DNA from: DATAAP01 sp041690495
Lineage (GTDB): Bacteria; Pseudomonadota; Alphaproteobacteria; CACIAM-22H2
Reading direction: 5' to 3'
Assembly: GCA_041690495.1 (NCBI GenBank)
Contig: JAWLHE010000002.1
Span: 468,492 to 532,491 of the forward strand
Length of the DNA stretch: 64,000 bases
Position numbers and translations under genes: made by a program. Below the pieces are notes generated by a model. That model ran no database searches and was not told the DNA's origin. It saw only the letters and a program-made list of their open reading frames with translations. Below are positions 17,339 to 25,710 of this stretch, piece by piece (the stretch's first letter is position 1; the number at the start of each line of letters is the position of its first letter).

Positions 17339-18306
17339 CCGGCCAGTCCGGCGGCGACCAGGCTCTCGCGCAGACTGGCATCGATGCGCATTGCGGTTTC
17401 GAGGGCGCGGCGGCCGTCCTGTCCGGTGACGAGCGGCGCGTGCGCCCCGAGGCACGCTTCCAGGAACGATTCGATCTCGGCCTGGAGGTCGTCGCCTTCC
17501 GAGAACGAATACTCCTCGCGCGCGATCGGCGGCAGGCCGGGAAGCCAGCTCTTACCCGAACCCTTGCGCATCGACACGAGCTTGCGGTTGTGCAGGTCGA
17601 TCGAGATGTATGCCTCGCGCTGGAAAATCCGCATCTTGCGCTCGGTCTTGAGACTCACGCGGCTGGCCGTGACGGTCGCGACGCAGCCATTGGCGAAGCG
17701 CAGCCGGGTATTGACGATGTCCTCCTCGCTCGAGACCACCGGCGCGCCGACGGCGTCGACCGACACGACGTCGGCCTTGACCATTGCAAGGATCAGGTCG
17801 ATGTCGTGGATCATGAGGTCGAGCGTCACGCTTACGTCGGTGCCGCGCGGCTTGAACGGCGCGATGCGGGTCGATTCGATATAGAGCGGCCGGTCGATGA
17901 AGCGGCCGACATTGACGCGCTCGAGGAAGAATCGCTGCAGATGCCCGACCTGGAGCACCAGCCGATTGCGCTCCGCCAGGGCGATCAGGGCATCGGCCTG
18001 CTCGAGCGTTTCCGTGATCGGCTTCTCGATCAGCACGTGAACCCCGTTCTCCAGGCAGACGCGCGCGACAGCGAAATGCGCGCTGGTCGGCACGGCTACG
18101 CTGACGGCGTCGATCCTGCCGAACAGCGGCGTGAAATCGTCATGGGACTCCACCCCGAGGCGCGCAGCCAGCTCGCGCGCGCGGCCGATGTCGCGATCGA
18201 CGATCGCGACCAGCTCCGCATGCGCGGAGCGGGCGTATTTCTCGGCATGAAAGCGGCCGAAATGGCCGACGCCGATGACGGCGGTCCTTAAACGGCGGTT
18301 GCGCAT
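17335..18306 (-). CDS. Gfo/Idh/MocA-family oxidoreductase, possible GnnA
   Basis: The 323-residue protein has an N-terminal Rossmann fold (LRTAVIGVGHFGRFHAEKYA) and the family EKP motif (HVLIEKPITETLEQADALI) near residue 95, followed by the alpha/beta substrate domain with DLMIHDIDLILAM. Family members oxidise sugars or sugar nucleotides with NAD(P). It converges on and overlaps lpxB. The GnnA branch oxidises UDP-GlcNAc at C3 so that GnnB can aminate it for lipid A, and several alphaproteobacterial genomes keep gnnA beside lpx genes. No gnnB aminotransferase is in the window, so the GnnA assignment remains a hypothesis. Confidence 0.8.
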   Translation of the reverse strand: MRNRRLRTAVIGVGHFGRFHAEKYARSAHAELVAIVDRDIGRARELAARLGVESHDDFTPLFGRIDAVSVAVPTSAHFAVARVCLENGVHVLIEKPITETLEQADALIALAERNRLVLQVGHLQRFFLERVNVGRFIDRPLYIESTRIAPFKPRGTDVSVTLDLMIHDIDLILAMVKADVVSVDAVGAPVVSSEEDIVNTRLRFANGCVATVTASRVSLKTERKMRIFQREAYISIDLHNRKLVSMRKGSGKSWLPGLPPIAREEYSFSEGDDLQAEIESFLEACLGAHAPLVTGQDGRRALETAMRIDASLRESLVAAGLAG

Positions 18307-18439
18307 GTCGTCCTAAGTCGGTGCAGGCGCGCGACTTTATCCGCTTGCGGCAAGCGCTCCTAGCCATTTCGTTCCGCTGGCGGTCCGGCGCGGAACGCGG
18401 CATTCTTAGCCCTTCTTATCGGCCAGACGGAGACGGGAC

Positions 18440-18877
18440 ATGGCGACGGAACAGGCAGAAGCGGTACGGTCGGCCGAAGGTGCGGCGCGCTTCCGGATGC
18501 TGCATACGATGATCCGGGTCCGCGACCTCGACAAGTCGCTGGCCTTCTATACGGGGCCGCTCGGAATGAAGGTTTTGCGCCAGCGCGAATTTCCGGACGG
18601 CAAGTTCACGCTGGCCTTCGTCGGTTACGGCGACGAGAGCTCCAACACCGTGATCGAACTGACCTACAACTGGGGCCAGGAGAAGCCATACGATATCGGC
18701 AACGGCTTCGGACACATAGCGCTCGGCGTGCCCGACATCTATGCGACCTGCGAGCAGCTGGCCAGGGCCGGGGTAAAGATCACGCGTCCGCCCGGCCCGA
18801 TGAAGCACGGCACGACGCACATAGCCTTCATCGAGGACCCGGACGGCTACAAGATCGAGCTGGTTCAGCGCGGGTAG
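18440..18877 (+). CDS. gloA: Lactoylglutathione lyase (glyoxalase I)
   Basis: GloA converts the methylglyoxal-glutathione hemithioacetal to S-lactoylglutathione. The 145-residue protein contains two beta-alpha-beta-beta-beta units with the four expected metal ligands: His in MLHTMIRVRDL, Glu in NTVIELTYNW, His in NGFGHIALGV and Glu in GYKIELVQRG. It carries about 18 extra N-terminal residues. It stands alone between the oxidoreductase and gltA, and the length without helical inserts suggests a Ni-type bacterial enzyme. Confidence 0.95.
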   Translation: MATEQAEAVRSAEGAARFRMLHTMIRVRDLDKSLAFYTGPLGMKVLRQREFPDGKFTLAFVGYGDESSNTVIELTYNWGQEKPYDIGNGFGHIALGVPDIYATCEQLARAGVKITRPPGPMKHGTTHIAFIEDPDGYKIELVQRG

Positions 18878-18884
18878 CAGGCCG

Positions 18885-19079
18885 TCAGCCGAGCACCCGG
18901 ATCGCAACCCATCCGGCGACAACCAGCAGCGCGGCGGCAAGTGCGAGGGTCGCGGCCCCGGCGACTGTCGATCGCGCATTGTCGTTTGCCGGCGCGGGAA
19001 TCGCGACGCGGCCGGTCTGCTGCAGCCCGATCGCTCGCGGCGGGCTGCCTGTAGGCGGGTGCTGGTGCTGCCTACGCAC
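18885..19079 (-). CDS. Small single-pass membrane protein downstream of gltA
   Basis: A GTG at 19079 overlaps the gltA stop (TAG 19072-19074) and opens a 64-residue frame. The second half is a clear membrane segment (TLALAAALLVVAGWVAIRVL), and the middle has APANDNARS, a short motif frequent in small alphaproteobacterial proteins. The tight overlap with gltA suggests translational coupling. No function is recognised. A chance open frame in GC-rich DNA is the alternative, but the hydrophobic tail makes that less likely. Confidence 0.45.
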   Translation of the reverse strand: MRRQHQHPPTGSPPRAIGLQQTGRVAIPAPANDNARSTVAGAATLALAAALLVVAGWVAIRVLG

Positions 19080-20406
19080 GCTCGGCCAGCGGTACGAAGC
19101 GGCGCTTCGTGTAGCCCGTGTAGAGCTGACGCGGGCGGCCGATCTTCTGTGCGGGATCCTCGATCATCTCGTTCCACTGTGCGATCCAGCCTACCGTCCG
19201 TGCCACCGCGAACAGAACCGTGAACATCGACGTCGGGAAGCCCATCGCCTTGTAGATGATGCCTGAATAGAAATCGACGTTCGGAAACAGTTTGCGTTCC
19301 ACGAAATATTCGTCCTCCAGAGCGATCCGCTCCAGCTCCATCGCCAGATCGAGCAGCGGGTCGTTCTTGATGCCAAGTTCGTTCAGCACCTCATGGCATG
19401 ACTTGCGCAGCACCGCCGCGCGCGGGTCGTAGTTCTTGTAGACCCGGTGACCGAAGCCCATGAGACGGAACGAATCGTTCTTGTCCTTGGCCCGCTTGAT
19501 GAATTCCGGAATGCGGTCCTTGCTGCCGATCTCCTGCAGCATCTTGAGGACGGCCTCGTTGGCGCCGCCATGCGCGGGGCCCCATAGCGACGCGATCCCT
19601 GCCGCGATGCACGCGAACGGGTTGGCGCCGGAAGAGCCGGCGAGGCGGACCGTCGAAGTCGACGCGTTCTGCTCGTGATCGGCGTGCAGGATGAAGATCC
19701 GGTCCATCGCCCGCGAAAGCACCGGGTTCACCTTGTAGTCCTCGCACGGCACGCCGAACGTCATGTGCAGGAAATTCTCCGCGTATTTCAGCTCGTTGCG
19801 CGGATACATGAACGGCTGGCCGACCGAATATTTGTAGGCCATTGCCGCGATCGTCGGCATCTTCGCGATCATGCGATAGGACGCGACCATGCGCTGATGC
19901 GGGTCGGAAATGTCCAGGCTGTCGTGATAGAAGGCCGACAGGGCGCCGACTACGCCGCACATTACCGCCATCGGATGCGCATCGCGCCGGAAACCCGAGA
20001 AGAAGCGGTTGATCTGCTCGTGCAGCATTGTGTGGAGCGTGATGTCGCGCTCGAACTTCGTCTTCTGGGCCGGGCTGGGCAGCTCGCCCTTGAGCAGGAG
20101 ATAGCAGATCTCCATGAAGTCGGCGTTCTCGGCGAGGTCTTCGATCGCGTAGCCGCGATGCATCAGGATGCCGGCGTCGCCATCGATATAGGTGATCTTG
20201 GATTCGCAGCTCGCCGTCGATGTGAAGCCCGGGTCGTACGTGAAATAGCCGGTTTCGCCGTAGAGCTTGCGAATGTCGATGACGCTCGGTCCGACGGAGC
20301 CGCCAATGATCGGCAGGTCCAGCCGCTTGCCGGTGGATGTGTCGGCCAAGTTGATCGTTCCGTTGCCCTTGGCTTTGGCTTTGGCGGTGGCTGCCTTGTC
20401 GTTCAT
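19072..20406 (-). CDS. gltA: Citrate synthase
   Basis: GltA condenses oxaloacetate and acetyl-CoA at the entry to the TCA cycle. The 444-residue protein is of the long, Gram-negative type with an N-terminal beta domain. Catalytic regions are visible: ADHEQNASTSTVRLAGSSGA region with its His, GFGHRVYKNYDPRA with the second His, and FPNVDFYSGI with the Asp. ATG 20406 follows AAGGAAAC. It sits downstream of gltX in the same direction, 106 bases apart, likely with its own promoter. Confidence 0.98.
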   Translation of the reverse strand: MNDKAATAKAKAKGNGTINLADTSTGKRLDLPIIGGSVGPSVIDIRKLYGETGYFTYDPGFTSTASCESKITYIDGDAGILMHRGYAIEDLAENADFMEICYLLLKGELPSPAQKTKFERDITLHTMLHEQINRFFSGFRRDAHPMAVMCGVVGALSAFYHDSLDISDPHQRMVASYRMIAKMPTIAAMAYKYSVGQPFMYPRNELKYAENFLHMTFGVPCEDYKVNPVLSRAMDRIFILHADHEQNASTSTVRLAGSSGANPFACIAAGIASLWGPAHGGANEAVLKMLQEIGSKDRIPEFIKRAKDKNDSFRLMGFGHRVYKNYDPRAAVLRKSCHEVLNELGIKNDPLLDLAMELERIALEDEYFVERKLFPNVDFYSGIIYKAMGFPTSMFTVLFAVARTVGWIAQWNEMIEDPAQKIGRPRQLYTGYTKRRFVPLAERA

Positions 20407-20512
20407 GGTGTGTTTCCTTGGCGGCCGGGGCTCCGGCCGCAGTTTTGTGCATGTGCTAACAGGATAGAACCCTGTCGGTTTGAACGCAATTCGCCACAGA
20501 TCGACATTTCTT

Positions 20513-21934
20513 TCAACTCTTGGCGACGACGTCGTCCAGGCGCGCGAGGGCTTCTCCGGAGCCCAGGACCTCCATGACCTCGAAAATCGGCGGCGACGTC
20601 GTGCTGCCGGTAAGTGCGGCCCGGAGCGGTTGAGCGAGCGCGCCGAGCTTCACGCCCGCCGCTTCGGCAGTCGCGCGTACGGCGGCCTCGAGCGCGGCGG
20701 CCGACCAGGGCTCTGTCCGAGTCAGGATCGCGCGTAGCCCGGCGAGCCGCTCGCGCGCTGCCGGGTCGAGCAGCCTCGCCGCCTGATCCGTCATCGGAAG
20801 AGGGCGCGGGCGTACATAAAACGACGCGATTTCCGCCAGTTCGACCAGCGTCTTCGCCCGCTGCTTCAGCCCATCCATCCCGCGCAGAAGGCGTCCGCGT
20901 GCGACGTCGTCGAGCGGGATGCCGAGCAGCGCCTCGATGCGCGGTTTGACGAGATCGACCAATCGGCCATTGTTCGAGCCGCGAATGTAATGGCCGTTGA
21001 TGCTGTCCAGCTTCGCGAAATCGAACCGCGCTGCGGAGCGGCCGACGCCGTCGAGATCGAACCAGGCGATCGCCTGCTCGGTTGAGATGATCTCGTCGTC
21101 GCCATGGCTCCAGCCCAGCCGCAGCAGATAATTGCGCAGGCCGGCGGGCAGGTAGCCCATGTCGCGATAGGCGTCTACGCCAAGGGCGCCATGCCGCTTC
21201 GAAAGCTTCGCGCCATCGGGCCCATGGATCAGCGGAATGTGGGCATAGACCGGCACCGGCCAGCCAAGCGCCTCGATCAGCATCATCTGCCGCGCGGCGT
21301 TGTTCAGGTGGTCGTCGCCGCGGATGACGTGCGTGATGCCCATGTCATGGTCGTCGACCACGACCGAGAGCATGTAGACCGGCGTACCGTCCGCGCGCAG
21401 CAGGACCATGTCGTCGAGCTGCTGATTGTCTATGACGACGTCGCCCTGGACGCGGTCATGAATTACCGTCTGCCCTGTGAGCGGCGCCTTGATGCGGATG
21501 GCCGGTTGAATGCCCGGCGGGGCGTCCTTCGGGTCGCGGTCGCGCCAGCGGCCGTCGTAGCGCGTCGACCGGCCCTCCGCCTTGGCCTTGGCGCGCATCT
21601 CTTCGAGTTCCTGTGGCGTGCAGTAGCACCGATAGGCCTTGCCCTCGGCAAGCAGCCTGTGCGCCACCTCGGCATGCCGCGCCGCGCGCGCGAACTGATA
21701 GACCACCTCGTCGTCCCAATCCAGCTCCAGCCACTTCAGGCCGTCGAGGATGGCCGCAACCGCCTCCGGCGTGGAGCGCGCGCGGTCGGTGTCCTCGATG
21801 CGCAATCGGAACTTGCCGCCGTGATGCCGTGCGAACAGCCAGTTGAACAACGCCGTGCGGGCCCCGCCGATATGCAGGAATCCCGTGGGCGATGGAGCGA
21901 ATCGGCAGACGATGTTTGAGCCGTCGGCAGGCAT
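20513..21934 (-). CDS. gltX: Glutamyl-tRNA synthetase
   Basis: GltX charges tRNA-Glu, and in many Alphaproteobacteria also tRNA-Gln before amidation by GatCAB. The class I signatures are FAPSPTGFLHIGGARTALF near residue 12 and GAKLSKRHGALGV near residue 247. The zinc-binding-like CYCTPQELEEMRAKA region is present. The 473-residue length is normal. It is transcribed away from comEC, whose start lies about 70 bases away on the other strand. Confidence 0.97.
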   Translation of the reverse strand: MPADGSNIVCRFAPSPTGFLHIGGARTALFNWLFARHHGGKFRLRIEDTDRARSTPEAVAAILDGLKWLELDWDDEVVYQFARAARHAEVAHRLLAEGKAYRCYCTPQELEEMRAKAKAEGRSTRYDGRWRDRDPKDAPPGIQPAIRIKAPLTGQTVIHDRVQGDVVIDNQQLDDMVLLRADGTPVYMLSVVVDDHDMGITHVIRGDDHLNNAARQMMLIEALGWPVPVYAHIPLIHGPDGAKLSKRHGALGVDAYRDMGYLPAGLRNYLLRLGWSHGDDEIISTEQAIAWFDLDGVGRSAARFDFAKLDSINGHYIRGSNNGRLVDLVKPRIEALLGIPLDDVARGRLLRGMDGLKQRAKTLVELAEIASFYVRPRPLPMTDQAARLLDPAARERLAGLRAILTRTEPWSAAALEAAVRATAEAAGVKLGALAQPLRAALTGSTTSPPIFEVMEVLGSGEALARLDDVVAKS

Positions 21935-22003
21935 TTTGAGAGAACGCGATAACCGGTAAGATGGGCTTGGCTAGGTAGCACATCGTTCGGGGTGGGGGAA
22001 CGG

Positions 22004-24169
22004 ATGTCGGGTGGCGCGGCCTTGGTCGAGGGGGAAGGGCCGGCCGGGTTCATAGAGCGAACAATCGGTCGCATCCGCGCCGCAGCCGCAGCCATCCTCG
22101 CCGCCGAGCGCGACCGCTGGGCATTGTGGTTCCCGGTGCTGTTCGCGGCCGGGATCGGCGTCTATTTCGCGCTGTTTCGGGAGCCTCCCGGTTGGCTCGC
22201 GCCGGCATCAGGCGCGGTTGCCATTGCCGTCGCCCTGGTCGTCCGCAACCGCCCCGTACTGATTCCGTTCCTCGTCGGCGTCGCGGTTGCAAGCGCAGGA
22301 ATGACGCTGGCGCAGTGGCGTGCGGTTCAGGTCGCCGCGCCGGTGCTCGAGAAGCGGTGGGGGCCGGCCGAGCTCGATGGGCGCGTCGTGTCGGTCGAGA
22401 CGCGTGCCGATGCGCGCCGGGTCGTGCTCGACCGCGTCGTCATGGCGGGGCTGGAGCCGCGGCGGACTCCAGCCAGCGTCCGGCTGAGCGTGCGCAAGGC
22501 GGTAGCCCTTCATCCCGGGGACCGGGTGGCGGTGCGGGCGGTGCTGATGCCGCCACCGGGTCCGGCGTCGCCCGGCGCCTATGATTTCCAACGTCAGGCA
22601 TGGTTCGAGAGGCTCGGCGCGGTCGGCTACAGCGTCGGCGATTTTCGCACACTCGAGACCCCGCACCGGGCGCCGGGATTTCGGCTGTGGCTCAATCGCC
22701 TGCGGCAGGACGTCGTCGAGCGGGTCCTGGCGGTGGTTCCGTCGCCTGCCGGTCCCGTCGTCGCGGCCCTGCTTACCGGCGAGCAGGGATCGGTTCCGCC
22801 CGATGCGATGGCTTGGATGCGCGACTCCGGACTGGCGCATCTGTTGTCCGTCTCCGGTCTGCATGTCGGTCTTGTCGCGGCGATCGTATTCCTGGTCGTG
22901 CGCCGCTCGCTGGCACTGGTGCCGTCGGTCGCGTTGCGTTGGCCAATCAAGAAATGGGGCGCCGTCGCGGCGTTTGTCGCAGTCACGCTCTACATGATGT
23001 TCGTCGCCCCCGCAGTGCCGATCCAGCGTGCGTGGCTGATGACGTCGATCGTGCTGGTCGCGATCCTCATCGATCGGACCGCAATCTCGATGCGTCTGGT
23101 CGCGTGGGCAGCGTTTGCTGTGCTGCTGATCGCGCCGGAAAGCCTGTTGAGCGCGAGCTTCCAGATGTCGTTCGCCGCGGTCGTGGCGCTGATCGCCGCG
23201 TGGGAGGCATCGCGCGAGCGCTTCGCCGCATGGCGCGCCCAGGCCGGATGGCCGCGTCGCGCGGCGATTTGGCTCATCGGCATATCGTTGACGACACTCG
23301 TCGCGAGCCTCGCGACCGCGCCGTACGCGCTCTATCACTTCAATCGGTTCACCGCGTTCGGACTCGCCGCCAATCTGCTTGCCGTGCCGCTGACCGGCCT
23401 GTGGGTGATGCCATGGGCAGTCGCCACATTCGTGCTGCTGCCGTTCGGGCTTGAGAGCTGGGCGCTCGTTCCGATGGGATGGGGTGCCGAGGGCATTCTG
23501 GCAATTGCCCGCGAAGTGGCAGGCTGGGACGGTGCGGTCGCGTTGTGGCCGGCCATGCCGGTCTGGGGGCTGGTTCTTGCGACGATCGGCGGGGTGTGGC
23601 TCTGTCTGTGGCGGACGCGATGGCGAATGGCGGGATTGCCGCTGATCCTGCTCGGCATCCTCTCGATCGAAACGGAGCGCACCCCGGATATCCTTGTGTC
23701 GGGCGACGCGCGGCTTGTCGCGGTACGCAGCGCCGACGGCATGTTGCAGCTCTCGTCGGCGCGGGCGGGGCGCATGGCGCGAGAGACCTGGTTGCGTCGA
23801 TCCGGCCAGAGCGAAGCGCCGGCGGTGTGGCCAAGGGCCGGGCGCAGCGCCGACGGCGTGCTCGCCTGCGATTCTGCCAGCTGCATCTACAACTCGGACG
23901 GGCACGTGGTGGCATTCGTGCAGCACGCTTCGGCGCTCGCCGAGGACTGTCGAAGGGCGGATATCGTGGTCGCGACGATTCCGGTGCGGCGGCGCTGCGC
24001 GTCGGCGGCTCTCGTGATCGATCGATTTTCGCTGTGGCGCGACGGCGGCCATGCGATCTGGCTGGTGCCGGGCGAGGTCCGGGTCGAGAGCGTGCGGGCC
24101 TCGCGCGGGACGCGGCCCTGGGTCCCGCCGCTGCCGACCCCGCGCAACCGGCGCGAGGAGAAGGAGTAG
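22004..24169 (+). CDS. comEC: ComEC/Rec2-family DNA uptake channel protein
   Basis: ComEC forms the inner-membrane channel for single-stranded DNA in natural transformation. The protein (about 721 residues from ATG 22004; a GTG 12 bases earlier is also possible) has an N-terminal DUF4131-like region with membrane helices and an OB-like insert, then the Competence domain with LTGEQGSVPPDAMAWMRDSG and HLLSVSGLHVGLVAAIVFL. The C-terminal ~170 residues lie where a metallo-beta-lactamase domain is expected, but no H-x-H-x-D-H is seen. The only similar stretch is DILVSGDARLVAVRSADG, so nuclease activity looks lost, as in other Alphaproteobacteria. Confidence 0.9.
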   Translation: MSGGAALVEGEGPAGFIERTIGRIRAAAAAILAAERDRWALWFPVLFAAGIGVYFALFREPPGWLAPASGAVAIAVALVVRNRPVLIPFLVGVAVASAGMTLAQWRAVQVAAPVLEKRWGPAELDGRVVSVETRADARRVVLDRVVMAGLEPRRTPASVRLSVRKAVALHPGDRVAVRAVLMPPPGPASPGAYDFQRQAWFERLGAVGYSVGDFRTLETPHRAPGFRLWLNRLRQDVVERVLAVVPSPAGPVVAALLTGEQGSVPPDAMAWMRDSGLAHLLSVSGLHVGLVAAIVFLVVRRSLALVPSVALRWPIKKWGAVAAFVAVTLYMMFVAPAVPIQRAWLMTSIVLVAILIDRTAISMRLVAWAAFAVLLIAPESLLSASFQMSFAAVVALIAAWEASRERFAAWRAQAGWPRRAAIWLIGISLTTLVASLATAPYALYHFNRFTAFGLAANLLAVPLTGLWVMPWAVATFVLLPFGLESWALVPMGWGAEGILAIAREVAGWDGAVALWPAMPVWGLVLATIGGVWLCLWRTRWRMAGLPLILLGILSIETERTPDILVSGDARLVAVRSADGMLQLSSARAGRMARETWLRRSGQSEAPAVWPRAGRSADGVLACDSASCIYNSDGHVVAFVQHASALAEDCRRADIVVATIPVRRRCASAALVIDRFSLWRDGGHAIWLVPGEVRVESVRASRGTRPWVPPLPTPRNRREEKE

Positions 24170-24183
24170 CAGGGGACCGGCGG

Positions 24184-24891
24184 TCAGAAGCGGCGCAGGA
24201 GACCGACCGCCTTGCCCTGGATGCGGACGCGGTCGGGACCGAATATCCGCGTTTCGTACGCCTTGTTGGCCGGCTCGAGCGCGATCGACGCGCCGCGGCG
24301 GCGCAGGCGCTTCAGCGTCACCTCGTTCTCGTCGACGAGGGCAACCACGATCGTACCGTTCTCGGCACTCTCGGTCCGCTGCACCAGCACCGTGTCGCCA
24401 TCGAAGATGCCGGCCTCGATCATTGAATCGCCGGCGACTTCGAGCGCGAAATGCTCGCCCCGGCCGATCAACGATGGCGGGACCTCGACGGTGTTCGACG
24501 TGTCGCGAATGGCCTCGATCGGAGCACCTGCGGCGATACGGCCGTAGAGCGGGAGCGCCACCATCTCAGCGCGCGACGCCGCGACGACCCCGGGTAGGCT
24601 GCCACGGAAATCCCCGCGGATGACGGTGGGCTGGAATCCGCCCGACGTGCCGGGCTTCGCGGCGGCGCCGGGCTGGTTCTCGGGCAGCCGGACTACCTCG
24701 AGGGCGCGGGCGCGATGCGGCAGGCGGCGAATGAATCCGCGCTCCTCCAGGCCCGTGATCAGGCGGTGGATGCCCGACTTGGACCGCAGGCCAAGCGCCT
24801 CCTTCATCTCGTCGAACGACGGAGAAACGCCGTTCTCGCCGAGATGGCGATGGATGAAGAGGAGGAGTTCATACTGCTTGCGTGTGAGCAT
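24184..24891 (-). CDS. lexA: SOS repressor LexA
   Basis: LexA represses DNA-damage genes and cleaves itself when RecA filaments form. The start MLTRKQYELLLFIHRHLG (24891) matches the family; an ATG two codons upstream is also available. Residues 1-65 are the winged HTH (SFDEMKEALGLRSKSGIHRL). The self-cleavage Ala-Gly is in RIAAGAPIEAI near residue 127, the catalytic Ser is in EVAGDSMIEAGIFDGD, and the Lys is in VDENEVTLKRLRR. An SOS box precedes it at 24960-24974. Upstream, moeA would normally be adjacent but is now 3.6 kb away because of a mobile element. Confidence 0.98.
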   Translation of the reverse strand: MLTRKQYELLLFIHRHLGENGVSPSFDEMKEALGLRSKSGIHRLITGLEERGFIRRLPHRARALEVVRLPENQPGAAAKPGTSGGFQPTVIRGDFRGSLPGVVAASRAEMVALPLYGRIAAGAPIEAIRDTSNTVEVPPSLIGRGEHFALEVAGDSMIEAGIFDGDTVLVQRTESAENGTIVVALVDENEVTLKRLRRRGASIALEPANKAYETRIFGPDRVRIQGKAVGLLRRF

Positions 24892-24935
24892 CGGCATCCC
24901 CGGTCAGCTTTACCCGCCGCGGGCCCTAGATCTTG

Positions 24936-24950
24936 GAACAAACCCGCAAC
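24936..24950. promoter_or_regulatory. Second, imperfect LexA half-site pair
   Basis: GAAC-N7-CAAC reads, on the lexA coding strand, as GTTG-N7-GTTC, one base off the alphaproteobacterial LexA consensus GTTC-N7-GTTC. It lies 10 bases closer to lexA than the perfect box at 24960-24974. It may be a weak second operator or chance. Confidence 0.3.
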
Positions 24951-24959
24951 ATTATGCAT

Positions 24960-24974
24960 GTTCTAGTTTGGTTC
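24960..24974. promoter_or_regulatory. LexA (SOS) box of lexA
   Basis: GTTC-TAGTTTG-GTTC is an exact match to the alphaproteobacterial SOS operator GTTC-N7-GTTC. It lies about 70 bases upstream of the lexA start, the right place for autorepression. The left end of the IS1595-type element begins only 23 bases further upstream, so the element was inserted just outside this control region. Confidence 0.88.
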
Positions 24975-24988
24975 ACGTAGCCGGTCAA

Positions 24989-24997
24989 GACTTATTC
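24989..24997. repeat. Left 9-bp direct repeat flanking mobile element
   Basis: GACTTATTC here is repeated at 28558-28566. It sits directly outside the terminal inverted repeats at both ends, as expected for a target-site duplication. IS1595 elements usually duplicate about 8 bp, and 8 of these 9 bases would satisfy that. Confidence 0.75.
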
Positions 24998-25019
24998 GGG
25001 TTTATATACTTGACATAGC
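24998..25019. repeat. Left terminal inverted repeat of the IS1595-type element
   Basis: The end starts GGG, as usual for IS1595 termini, and continues with the core TTATATACTTGACATAGC, which is found inverted at 28535-28552. The core includes TATA and TTGACA-like strings, so it could also provide an outward or inward promoter. Confidence 0.8.
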
Positions 25020-25062
25020 AGGTTCCGGATGGCACAGGAGATTCGACAGGCCGGCGAGATAC

Positions 25063-25710
25063 TTAAGGGCGATGGGCAAGAAGGGCGGCGGCAAGTGCCC
25101 GGGCCCTCTTGCTGCCTCTCGGACGAGGCGGTAGAGGCTGGAGTGCGTTCAGTTTCCGAGTGGCGCAGTCTCGGCGGTTTTGAGTATTTGGGGTCGCATG
25201 ACCTAGTCCGCCGCGTCGTAGCCGCTGTTTGGGAAGTCTGTTCGAGAGATGCATCAGCCAAGCGGTGACTTCGGCGATGTTGTGCGCCAGGCCCTCCAGC
25301 TCCGCGACCGTCATGTTGCCGCCTTGGTCTGCCAGCTTTCCCCGAGCGGAGAACTTCACCACGAAGCCAGTGCCCAGAAACTCGCTCGCGTGCCACATCC
25401 CGTGAGCAACCACGTTGCGCTTACCGTTCAGGCACTCCCGGACGTATGTGGCAACCTTTAAGGCGGCCTCGGCGAACTGCGGGTTTGTTTGAGATAGCAG
25501 TGACGTTAGGGTATCTAGCTTGCTAAGGACCTGGAGTTGGGCGGAGACTACGCGGCCAAAATCGTTACGGAATCTGCCCGCTTGCCAGATGCAACCATCC
25601 AGCATCGCCTCCATGATGCTCCATTGCGTGATAACGAGCCCGATAGCTCGCAAATAGTCGGGTTCGACAAACTTAAGCAGCAGTTTCGGATCATAACGGC
25701 GACGTGCCAT
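25063..25710 (-). CDS. Cargo protein with HEPN-type R-x4-H motif, function unknown
   Basis: The start at 25710 (MARRRYDPKL, preceded by a GGGGGG ribosome-binding stretch) gives 215 residues; an in-frame ATG five codons earlier lacks such a site. Residues 10-150 look all-helical, with TQWSIMEAMLDGCIW near 28-42, GRVVSAQLQ near 52-60 and GKRNVVAHGMW near 96-106. R98-N-V-V-A-H103 fits the R-x4-6-H motif of HEPN ribonuclease-like domains, which occur in toxin-antitoxin and defence systems. The last ~60 residues are low-complexity and basic, perhaps not conserved. Its start codon lies on a CATG shared with the divergent 49-aa ORF. A HEPN fold is an inference from motif and helix spacing. Confidence 0.65.
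   Translation of the reverse strand: MARRRYDPKLLLKFVEPDYLRAIGLVITQWSIMEAMLDGCIWQAGRFRNDFGRVVSAQLQVLSKLDTLTSLLSQTNPQFAEAALKVATYVRECLNGKRNVVAHGMWHASEFLGTGFVVKFSARGKLADQGGNMTVAELEGLAHNIAEVTAWLMHLSNRLPKQRLRRGGLGHATPNTQNRRDCATRKLNALQPLPPRPRGSKRARALAAALLAHRP

Noticed and set aside
22208..24052. 614-codon open frame antisense to comEC
   Set aside because: Arg/His/Asp-rich composition from GC-rich antisense; comEC on the plus strand has clear membrane helices and family motifs.
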